This document shows, in pieces, positions 1 to 8,400 of a stretch of 64,000 nucleotides of DNA (positions within the stretch are counted from its first letter, which is position 1; every line of letters starts with the position of its first letter). This DNA is from Actinoplanes siamensis (lineage in GTDB: Bacteria > Actinomycetota > Actinomycetes > Mycobacteriales > Micromonosporaceae). The stretch covers positions 1-64,000 of the forward strand of contig NZ_BOMW01000064.1 of assembly GCF_016862395.1 (NCBI RefSeq), in the 5' to 3' direction. The translations under genes were made by a program, and so were the position numbers. A model generated the notes under the pieces. It saw nothing but the letters and a program-made list of their open reading frames with translations. It had not been told where the DNA came from and searched no databases.

Positions 1-1
1 G

Positions 2-280
2 GCGGTCGGCCGGTGGGACGGCCGACCGCCGCCACTCGGCACGGAGTGGCTGGACGAGGAGCTGGCCCGCCTGCCGCCGCAGGACCGCGCGGCGGGCCGG
101 CTGGCCCTGCTGACCGCCAAGGCCGCGTATCGGGTGGACGGCAGCACCGTGGCCCGATGGCGCGAGCGGCAACCCGCGGACCGCGCGCTGCTCTCGCTGA
201 CGTCCTGGGCCGCGCTCACCGCGGCCGGGCGGCTCACCGGCCTGGCGGCGGGCACCGCCACCGCGCCGGACGTCCGCTGA
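2..280 (+). CDS. C-terminal part of an unidentified protein (cut by window edge)
   Basis: An open frame enters from the left edge and stops with TGA at 278-280, giving about 92 residues. The end is helical and Ala/Leu/Arg-rich (EWLDEELARLPPQDRAAGRL early, then LLSLTSWAALTAAGRLTGLA). The frame has strong high-GC codon periodicity and lies 63 nt upstream of the first DUF1702 gene on the same strand, so it is probably the preceding gene of the enediyne operon. The helical end is faintly like AhpD/carboxymuconolactone decarboxylase proteins, but this is not enough to name it. No start or domain is visible. Confidence 0.6.
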   Translation, partial: AVGRWDGRPPPLGTEWLDEELARLPPQDRAAGRLALLTAKAAYRVDGSTVARWRERQPADRALLSLTSWAALTAAGRLTGLAAGTATAPDVR

Positions 281-343
281 CGGACGCGCCGGCCGGGAGA
301 GCCTGCCGGGTCGTGGTGATCCGGCCGCAGAGACGGAGGATCG

Positions 344-1327
344 ATGGCACGGGTATGGGGGGCGCTGCGCCGGCTGGCGATGGCGCCCGCGCTGTTCGAC
401 GTCACTTTCGCCGCGCGCGGCTTCCCCGGCGCCGGGTCGCCGGCGGCGCCGTCGCTCGAGGCGGTGCCGCAGGCGGTGATCTGCGGCTTCGAGTGGGGCA
501 TCGAGGCCGGCGGACTGTGGGAGGTGCAGCGGCGGCTCGATCTGGTGGACCCCGTGCACCGCGGCTTCGCGTACGAGGGCGCCACGATGGCGTTCACCAT
601 CCGCGACGTCCTGGGACGGCCGGGGCGACGCACCCGGGAGCTGCTCGAAGGACCCGGGGAACGGCACATCTTCCTGGCGTACATAGGAATCGGGTTCGCG
701 ATGGCCCGGCTGCCGCGGCAGCTGTGGCGCAAGGTCGTGCCGGACCTGCCCGTCTCCGCCTATCACCCGACGATGAGCTGGCTCGCGGTGGACGGGTACG
801 GGTTCGACCGCGCCTACTTCGACACCACCCGGTGGGTCGACCGGGCGGTCGTCCCGGACCCCTATCCGTGGCAGGGCGACCCGGGCTACTTCTCCCGCGC
901 GGTGGACCAGGGCATCGGCCGGGCGCTGTGGTTCGTCCACGGCGCGACGGTGCCCGCCGTCGCGGCGGCCGTGGGGCGGTTCGCCGAGCACCGGCGCGCC
1001 GACCTGTGGAGCGGTGTCGGCCTGGCCGCGACGTTCGCCGGCGGCTGTGATCGCGGGGCCCTGCGCGCGTTGCGAACGGCGGCGGGGGAGTCGGCCCCGC
1101 ACCTCTGCCAGGGCGCCGTGTTCGCCGTCAAGGCGCGCCACCACGCCGGTCTGGTGCCGGAGCACACCGAGTGGGCCGCGAACGCGCTCACCGGCCTGTC
1201 CGTCGCCGACGCCGTGCGCCTGGCCGACGACACCGTGGCCGGTCCGCGGGACGGCGGGCCGGAACCGGCGTACGAGATCTGGCGCCGTCGTATCCGTGAT
1301 CATTTCGTGCCGGTACGACCGTCCTGA
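344..1327 (+). CDS. DUF1702 family enediyne biosynthesis protein (UnbL type), copy 1
   Basis: A 327-residue protein starting MARVWGALRRLAMAPALFDV, with a GGAGG ribosome site just upstream of the ATG. It has the DUF1702 hallmarks: RGFAYEGATMAFTIRD near residue 80, GIGFAMARLPRQLWR near 120, LAVDGYGFDRAYFDT near 150 and DQGIGRALWFVHG near 190. DUF1702 (UnbL) proteins occur in the conserved enediyne cassette beside the PKS, and their exact step is unknown. The next gene is a clear paralog with the same motifs in the same order. Cytoplasmic, with no signal peptide. The family call is firm; the biochemical role is not. Confidence 0.9.
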   Translation: MARVWGALRRLAMAPALFDVTFAARGFPGAGSPAAPSLEAVPQAVICGFEWGIEAGGLWEVQRRLDLVDPVHRGFAYEGATMAFTIRDVLGRPGRRTRELLEGPGERHIFLAYIGIGFAMARLPRQLWRKVVPDLPVSAYHPTMSWLAVDGYGFDRAYFDTTRWVDRAVVPDPYPWQGDPGYFSRAVDQGIGRALWFVHGATVPAVAAAVGRFAEHRRADLWSGVGLAATFAGGCDRGALRALRTAAGESAPHLCQGAVFAVKARHHAGLVPEHTEWAANALTGLSVADAVRLADDTVAGPRDGGPEPAYEIWRRRIRDHFVPVRPS

Positions 1328-1464
1328 CGTCAATGGTGGAAATTGCTTTACCGCGACCCGCCGGGGTTGCCCGGGTCACACAGCAGCACGCCGGAAGTAG
1401 ACCGTTCATCCGCCATTGAACGACGATCGTTGAAGTCAATAGGCATAGCCTTTTTGGGGAAATC

Positions 1465-2442
1465 ATGACCGGTATTCTCGGTGCTTTTCGCCGGCGCCTG
1501 TTCACGCCCGGCGCTGTGGAGACGAAACTGGAGACCCGAGGTTTCCATTTCAAGAACGCGGTGGCGCGGGACAACCTCGAAACGATCGGTGAGACTTTCC
1601 TCGAAGGGCTGGGAAATGCCTGCGAGGTGTCGTGTCCCGACGATGTCCTCGAACCCCTGCAGGCTGTTCCGGTCCGGTACCGGGGCTTCGCCTACGAGGG
1701 CGCGGCGATGGGTTTCGCGATCCGTGACGCCCTGCCGGTGGGCCGCCGGGATCACATCCGGCGCTTCCTGGACGGCTCGGGCGACCCGCACCTCTACATG
1801 GCGTTGATCGGTGTCGGCTGGGCGATGGCGCGCCTGCCGCGGCCGCTGTGGCGGCGCATCATGCCGGCCGACCCGCTGCTGAACTGGCTGGCGCTGGACG
1901 GCTACGGATTCCACCAGGCGTACTTCCGCACCGACCGGTACGTCCGGGAGCACTATCGGGAGACGGAGTTCGGCTGGCCGGCCGACACCACCGGAACATA
2001 CGCCGGGCGCGCCATCGACCAGGGCATCGGTCGCGCGCTGTGGTTCGTCGGCGGCTGCGATGCCACAGTCGTCGCGGGCCTCGTGGAGGGTTACCCGGCC
2101 GACCGCCGCGCCGAGCTGTACAGCGGGGCCGGGCTGGCCGCCACGTACGCCGGCGGAGCGGACGACGCCGAGCTGAAGTGGTTCCTGGACCGGGCCGGCG
2201 ACCATCGGGCGCAGGTGGCGCAGGGTTCGGCCTTCGCCGCCTCCGCCCGGGTCCGGGCCGGCCTGGTGGTACCGCACAACGAGGCCGCCAACCGGGTGCT
2301 CTGCGGCATGAGCACGGCCGAGGCCGCGCAGCTGTGCGATCGGGAACGTCCGCGGGACGGCGCCGCCCGGGGCGGTACGCCGGCTTACGAGGTGTGGCGG
2401 CAACGGGTCGCCGGCCAGTTCGTGTCACTGGGGAGGAATTGA
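1465..2442 (+). CDS. DUF1702 family enediyne biosynthesis protein (UnbL type), copy 2
   Basis: A 325-residue paralog of the preceding gene. It shares YRGFAYEGAAMGFAIRD, GVGWAMARLPRPLWRRI, LALDGYGFHQAYF and DQGIGRALWFVGG, and both end with a YE(I/V)WR(R/Q)R motif near the C-terminus. The ATG follows a GGGGAA site. The 137-nt gap from copy 1 is the largest in the cassette and could hold a secondary promoter, though none is obvious. The stop lies 2 nt before the UnbV start, so the two are coupled. Two tandem DUF1702 copies may form a heteromer or act on successive intermediates (inference). Confidence 0.9.
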   Translation: MTGILGAFRRRLFTPGAVETKLETRGFHFKNAVARDNLETIGETFLEGLGNACEVSCPDDVLEPLQAVPVRYRGFAYEGAAMGFAIRDALPVGRRDHIRRFLDGSGDPHLYMALIGVGWAMARLPRPLWRRIMPADPLLNWLALDGYGFHQAYFRTDRYVREHYRETEFGWPADTTGTYAGRAIDQGIGRALWFVGGCDATVVAGLVEGYPADRRAELYSGAGLAATYAGGADDAELKWFLDRAGDHRAQVAQGSAFAASARVRAGLVVPHNEAANRVLCGMSTAEAAQLCDRERPRDGAARGGTPAYEVWRQRVAGQFVSLGRN

Positions 2443-2444
2443 TC

Positions 2445-4391
2445 ATGCGGGTAGCCCGCTGGTTGCGCAGGAACCTGCCGGGAATCGTCGCGCTGGCGCT
2501 GATGGCGACTCTGTTCCAGGCAGCGCGGCTGCCGTACGCCTCGGCCGCCGAGACGGATCGCATCGCCGCCGGATACTCGTTCCGGCCGTTGTCGATCAGT
2601 CTTCCCGCAGGCCTGCCGCAACAGAACATTCGAGAGGTCAACCAGCAGTACCGGAACATCGCCGGATGGATCTCCTCGGTCGGTTCCGCGGTCGCGATGA
2701 ACGACCTCGACGGCGACGGGCTCGACAACGACCTCTGCATCACCGACCCGCGCACCGACACGGTCACGGTCACGCCGGTGCCCGGCGCCCGCGCCGACCG
2801 GTACGTGCCCTTCGCGCTCGACCCGGCGCCGCTGCCGACCAACGACGTGATGGCGCCGATGGGTTGCGTCCCGGGCGACCTCAACGAGGACGGCCGGATG
2901 GACCTGGTGGTCTACATGTGGGGCCGGACGCCGATCGTGTACCTGGCCCGGCCCGGTGCCTCCACGCTGGCCAACGCGGCCTACCAGCCGACCGAGCTGG
3001 TGCCCGGGGTCGGTACCGACCGCTACACCGGCCCGCAGTGGAACACCAACACCGTGGCCCTGGACGACTTCGACGGCGACGGCCACCTGGACGTGTTCGT
3101 CGGCAACTACTTCCCGCAGGGCCCGGTGCTGGATCCCACCAAGGACAGCGGCGTGTCGATGAACCACTCCATGTCGCAGGCGTTCAACGGTGGGGAGGAC
3201 TACTTCTTCCGGTGGACGGCGTCCACCCGAGGCGACACGCCGGGGTTCACCTTCGAGCAGCTCAACGATGTACTGCCGGGTGACGTGTCGAAGGGCTGGG
3301 CGCTTGCCTCCGGCGCCAACGACCTCGACGGCGACGCGCTGCCGGAGCTGTACGTGGCCAACGACTTCGGGCCCGACCGGCTGCTCTACAACCAGTCGGT
3401 GCCCGGGAAGCTGCGGTTCGCGACGGTCGAGACCGGCCGGACGCCGCTGGTGCCCAAGTCGAAGCGGGTCGGCGCCGACTCCTTCAAGGGCATGGGTGTC
3501 GACTTCGGTGACCTCAACGGCGACGGCAAGTACGACCTGTACGTCAGCAACATCGCTACCTCGTTCGGCCTGGAGGAGAGCCACTTCGCGTTCGTGAACG
3601 ACGCGTCCAGCCAGGAGGAGCTGCGCCGCAAGCTCAGCGACGGCGACGCGCCGTTCACCGATCGCAGCTCCGATCTCGGACTCGCCTGGTCGGGCTGGGG
3701 CTGGGACGTGAAGCTCGCCGATTTCAACAACAGCGGCAAAACGGTGGTCGCCCAGGCGACCGGGTTCGTCAAGGGCGACGTCAACCGCTGGCCGTTGCTG
3801 CAGGAGCTGGCGATGACCAACGACGCCCTGCTGCCGGACACGACGGTGTGGCCGCACGTGGCCGACGGCGACGACATCGGCGGCTCACAGCGCCTGCACT
3901 TCTTCGTCCCCGGCAGGGACGGCCGGTACGTGGACGTGGCCAAACAGCTCGGTCTCGCCGTGCCGGTGCCGACGCGGGGCATCGCCACCGGTGACGCCGA
4001 CGGCGACGGCCGGCTCGACTTCGCGGTGGCGCGCCAGTGGGACGCCCCGATCTTCTACCACAACACCGGCCGGGCCGAGGGCGCGTACCTCGGGCTGCGG
4101 CTGCTGCATCCGGCAGCCGGACCGGCCAGGACGGGTTCCCCGGTGGTCGGCGCGCAGGCCACGGTGATCACCCCGGACGGGCGCAGCCACATCGGGCGGG
4201 TCGACGGCGGCAGTGGTCACTCCGGCAAACGGAGCAACGAGATCCACCTCGGGCTCGGCGCCGATGTGACCGGTCCGGTGCAGGTGCAGCTCCGGTGGCG
4301 CGACCGCTCCGGCCAGACCCACGAGCAGAGCCTGCGGCTGAACCCGGGCCGGCATGTGCTCGAGCTCGGCAGCGACGTTCAGGAAAGGTGA
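2445..4391 (+). CDS. Secreted FG-GAP/ASPIC (UnbV-type) enediyne protein
   Basis: 648 residues from the ATG at 2445, which follows a GGGAGGAATT site that overlaps the end of the previous gene. The N-terminus MRVARWLRRNLPG plus a hydrophobic run ending ASA is a signal peptide. The body has repeated Asp-rich calcium loops of FG-GAP/VCBS blades: DLDGDGLDND, DLNEDGRMDL, DFDGDGHLDVFVGNY, DLDGDALPELYVANDFG, DLNGDGKYDLYVSN and DADGDGRLDF. The last ~110 residues are an ASPIC/UnbV domain (GSPVVGAQATV, GRVDGGSGHSGKRSNEIHLG). UnbV is a constant member of enediyne core cassettes. Its secretion makes a role in maturation, binding or export more likely than in chain building (inference). A longer upstream frame has no better start. 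Confidence 0.92.
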   Translation: MRVARWLRRNLPGIVALALMATLFQAARLPYASAAETDRIAAGYSFRPLSISLPAGLPQQNIREVNQQYRNIAGWISSVGSAVAMNDLDGDGLDNDLCITDPRTDTVTVTPVPGARADRYVPFALDPAPLPTNDVMAPMGCVPGDLNEDGRMDLVVYMWGRTPIVYLARPGASTLANAAYQPTELVPGVGTDRYTGPQWNTNTVALDDFDGDGHLDVFVGNYFPQGPVLDPTKDSGVSMNHSMSQAFNGGEDYFFRWTASTRGDTPGFTFEQLNDVLPGDVSKGWALASGANDLDGDALPELYVANDFGPDRLLYNQSVPGKLRFATVETGRTPLVPKSKRVGADSFKGMGVDFGDLNGDGKYDLYVSNIATSFGLEESHFAFVNDASSQEELRRKLSDGDAPFTDRSSDLGLAWSGWGWDVKLADFNNSGKTVVAQATGFVKGDVNRWPLLQELAMTNDALLPDTTVWPHVADGDDIGGSQRLHFFVPGRDGRYVDVAKQLGLAVPVPTRGIATGDADGDGRLDFAVARQWDAPIFYHNTGRAEGAYLGLRLLHPAAGPARTGSPVVGAQATVITPDGRSHIGRVDGGSGHSGKRSNEIHLGLGADVTGPVQVQLRWRDRSGQTHEQSLRLNPGRHVLELGSDVQER

Positions 4392-4396
4392 CAGAG

Positions 4397-5425
4397 ATGG
4401 CTCAGACGGCTGCTAATCCCCCCCGACACGATCCCAAGGTCATCAAGGCACTGCGCAACTTCGCCATCTCGATCACGGTCTTCAACATCCTCGGTTACAC
4501 GGTGCTGGGCTTCGAGCAGGCCTGGGCATGGCCGTTCATCGCACTCGCCACCGGCTACACGACCGAGATCGCGCTGGAGATGATCGGCGCGCGGATCGAG
4601 GGACGCGCCAGCCGCTTCCGCGGCAACGGCCTGCGCGGGCTCGTCGAGTTCCTGTACCCGGCGCACATCACCAGCATGGCCCTGAACATGCTGATCTACG
4701 TCAACGACCGGGTGCTGGCCATGATGTTCGGCGTGGTCGTCGCGATCGGCGCCAAGTGGGTGCTGCGGGCACCGGTACGCGGACGGATGCGCCACTTCAT
4801 GAACCCGTCCAACTTCGGCATCGCCGTCGTCCTGCTCGTCTTCCCCTGGGCGAGCGTCGCGCCGCCGTACCACTTCACCGAGCACATCACCGGCGCCTGG
4901 GACTGGGTCATCCCGGGGATCATCATCGTCGGCGGCACGATGATCAACGGCAAGCTGACCGGCCGGATGTGGCTGATCCTGGGCTGGGTCGGCGCCTTCG
5001 CCCTGCAGGCGGTGGTGCGCGGCCTCCTGCTGGACACGTCGATCCCGGCCGCCCTGGCCATGATGACCGGCGTCGCGTTCATCCTGTTCACCAATTACAT
5101 GATCACCGACCCCGGTACCTCGCCGTCGCACCCGGCCGCGCAGGTCGCCTTCGGCGGGGGAGTCGCGGCGGTTTACGGGCTGCTCACCGGCTTCAGCATC
5201 CCGTACGGGATCTTCTTCGCCACCGCTGCCGTCTGCCTGCTTCGCGGCGGCTACCACTGGGCGCTGCACCTGTCGAAGAACGTCGCGCCGGCCGGGCCCG
5301 CGCCGGCTCAGGCACCCGGCCCGGCCGGCCCGGCCGGGGCCACCCCGCAGTCAGCCGCTGTCGGGCAGAGCAACGGGCACCGGGCCGACGGGACCAAGGA
5401 CGCGGAGGAGGTCGTGCTCGCATGA
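4397..5425 (+). CDS. UnbU-type membrane protein of the enediyne cassette
   Basis: 342 residues beginning MAQTAANPPRHDPKVIKALRNF. It has about eight hydrophobic spans, including VFNILGYTVLGF, ITSMALNMLIYV, FGIAVVLLVF, WVIPGIIIVGGTMINGKL and VAFILFTNYMITDPGTSPSHP. The last motif and the overall pattern resemble the RnfD/NqrB-like fold to which UnbU belongs. The C-terminal ~55 residues are Pro/Ala-rich and probably cytoplasmic. The start lies 5 nt after the UnbV stop and the stop overlaps the PKS start (ATGA). It is universally paired with UnbV and PKSE in enediyne clusters. Whether it carries electrons, cofactor or product across the membrane is unknown. Confidence 0.9.
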   Translation: MAQTAANPPRHDPKVIKALRNFAISITVFNILGYTVLGFEQAWAWPFIALATGYTTEIALEMIGARIEGRASRFRGNGLRGLVEFLYPAHITSMALNMLIYVNDRVLAMMFGVVVAIGAKWVLRAPVRGRMRHFMNPSNFGIAVVLLVFPWASVAPPYHFTEHITGAWDWVIPGIIIVGGTMINGKLTGRMWLILGWVGAFALQAVVRGLLLDTSIPAALAMMTGVAFILFTNYMITDPGTSPSHPAAQVAFGGGVAAVYGLLTGFSIPYGIFFATAAVCLLRGGYHWALHLSKNVAPAGPAPAQAPGPAGPAGATPQSAAVGQSNGHRADGTKDAEEVVLA

Positions 5426-8400
5426 GCGAACGCATCGCGATCGTCGGGATGGCGTGCCGATATCCGGACGCCGCCTCGCCCGTCGAGTACTGGGAGAACA
5501 TCCTGGCCGGGCGGCGCGCGTTCCGGCGGCTGCCCGCCGAGCGGATGAGCCTCGACGACTACTACTCGCCCGACCCCTCCGCGCCCGACCGGTTCTACAC
5601 CAGGTACGCGGCGGTCATCGAGGGCTACGAGTTCGACCGGTTCGCCTACAAGATCGCCGGCAGCACCTTCCGCTCCACCGACCTGACCCACTGGCTCGCC
5701 CTGGACGTCGCCGCGACGGCCCTCGCCGACGCCGGCTTCCCGATGGCCGAGGGCCTGCCGCGCGAGCGTACCGGCGTGATCGTCGGCAACACGCTCACCG
5801 GGGAGTTCTCCCGGGCCAACCTGATGCGCCTGCGCTGGCCGTACGTGCGGCGGGTGATGGCGACCGCGCTGGCCGCCCAGGACTGGAGCGCGCAGCGCGT
5901 CGCCGAGTTCCTGGCCGGCGTGGAGGCGTCCTACAAGGAGCCCTTCCCGGCCATCGACGAGGACACGCTTGCCGGCGGGCTCGCCAACACCATCGCCGGG
6001 CGCATCTGCAACTACTTCGACCTCAAGGGCGGCGGGTACACCGTCGACGGCGCCTGCTCGTCCTCGCTGCTGTCGGTCGCCACCGCGTGCGGCCAGCTCG
6101 GCGCCGGTGACCTGGACGTGGTGGTGGCCGGCGGCGTCGATCTCTCCATCGACCCGTTCGAGATGATCGGCTTCGCGAAGACGGGCGCCCTGGCGCGTAC
6201 CGAGATGCGGGTGTACGACGCCGGGTCCAACGGTTTCTGGCCCGGCGAGGGCTGCGGGATGGTCGTGCTCATGCGGGAGCGGGACGCCCGCGCCGCCGGG
6301 CATCGCGTCTACGCCACCGTCGCAGGCTGGGGAGTGTCGTCCGACGGCAAGGGCGGCATCACCCGGCCCGAGGTGGACGGTTATCAGGTCGCGCTGCGCC
6401 GGGCGTACGAGCGGGCGGGTTTCGGCATCGAGACGGTCGGTCTCTTCGAGGGGCACGGCACCGGCACCAAGGTGGGCGACGCCACCGAACTCGCGGCGCT
6501 CTCCCGGGCCCGTCAGGCCGCCGACCCGTCCGCGCCGCCGGCGCCGATCAGCTCGGTCAAGGCCATGATCGGGCACACCAAGGCAGCGGCCGGGGTGGCC
6601 GGTCTGATCAAGGCCGCGCTGGCCGTGCACGCGCAGGTTCTACCGCCGGCGGTCGGCTGCCCCGACCCGCACCCCCTGCTCACCGGCGACGCCCCCGCCC
6701 TCCGTGTGCTGCGCCGCGCGGAGCCCTGGCCCGCGGACGTCGCGCTGCGCGCCGGGGTGACCGCGATGGGATTCGGCGGGATCAACACCCACGTCGTCCT
6801 GGAGGGCACGCAACCGGGCCGGCGCCGGGCCTTCACCGGCCGCACCCGCCGGCTCGCCGCCTCGGCACAGGACCACGAGTTGCTGCTGGTCGACGGCGCG
6901 TCGCCCGAGCAGCTCAGGGAGCGGGTCTCGGGCCTGGCCGGCTTCGTCGGCACCGTCGCGTACGCCCAGCTCGCCGACCTGGCCCGGACGCTGCAGACCG
7001 AGCTGCGTGACCTGCCCTACCGCGCCGCGGTGGTCGTGTCCTCGCCGGAGGACGGCGAGCAGCGGTTGCGCCGGCTGGCCGAGGCGCTCGACGGGGGCGA
7101 GACCACGATGATCGGCGCCGACCGGCGCAGCTTCCTCGGGCATGTCGCCGGAGCGGTCCGGATCGGATACCTCTTCCCCGGCCAGGGCTCCGGCCGGGGC
7201 ACCACGGGTGGCGCGCTGCGGCGCCGCTTCGTCGAGGTCGAGGAGAGGTACGAGCAGTCCGGCCTGCCCACCAGCGGGGACCTCGTCGCGACGGCCGTGG
7301 CGCAACCGCGCATCGTCACCGGCTCGATGGCCGGGCTCCGGGCCCTGGACCTGCTCGGCCTCACCGCTACCGTGGCCATCGGCCACAGTCTCGGCGAGTT
7401 GTCGGCCCTGCACTGGGCGGGCGCCATGGACGAGGACACACTTCTCGCCGTGGCGGCGCTGCGCGGGCGCGCGTTGGCCGACCACAGCGCGCCGGGCACG
7501 ATGGCCGGGATCAGCGCCGGCCCGGAGCTGGTGGACGAGCTGCTGTCGGACCTCGACGTCGTCATCGCCGGATACAACGGACCGGCGCAGACGGTGATCG
7601 CGGGCACCGCCGTCGACGTGGAGACGGCGTGCCGCCGTGCCACCGGCGCGGGGGTGAACTGGACGAGGCTCGCCGTGTCGCACGCCTTCCACTCACCGCT
7701 GGTGGCACCCGCCGCCGAGGTGCTCAGGGCCGGGCTCCGATCGCGGGACTTCGGCGTCATCGGCGCGCGGGTGATCTCCACGATCACCGGCGAGAGCCTA
7801 CCGGCAGACGCGGACATCCCCGGTCTGCTGCACCGGCAGATCACCGATCCGGTGCTGTTCTCCCAGGCCGTGTCCCTCGCGGCCAAGGACGTCGACCTCT
7901 TCATCGAGGTCGGTCCGGGGCAGGTGCTGGGCAACCTGGCGACCAGCATCACCGACGTGCCCTCCGTCTCCCTCGACACCGACGACGAGACCTCCGCGGG
8001 GTTGCTGCGGGTGGCTGCGGCGGCGTACGTCACCGGCGCCCCGGGCCGGTACTCGGCGCTCTTCGACGACCGGGTGAACCGCCGCCTCGAGGTCGGTGCG
8101 CGGTTCTCGTTCTTCGCGAGCCCGTGCGAGGCCGTCCCGGCGGTCGACCTGCCGGACGCCGTACCGGCCCGGCCGGCTCCGGACCGGTCCGCGGCCGAGC
8201 CGGTGACCGAGCCGGTCGCCGGGCCGCAGCCGAACACCGAGTCCGGGCTGGAGCTGCTGCGGCGCCTGACCGCGGAACGGGCCGAGCTGCCGGCCGAGAT
8301 GGTCCGTGACGACAGCCTGCTGCTGGACGACCTGCATCTGAGCTCCATCACCGTGGGCCAGGTGGTCAACCAGGTGACCCAGCAGCTGGGCCTGGCACCG

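Noticed and set aside
2385-3857. 490-codon minus-strand frame opposite the UnbV gene
   Set aside because: It lies wholly antisense to a gene with clear FG-GAP repeats; its His/Val/Arg-rich content is a codon shadow.
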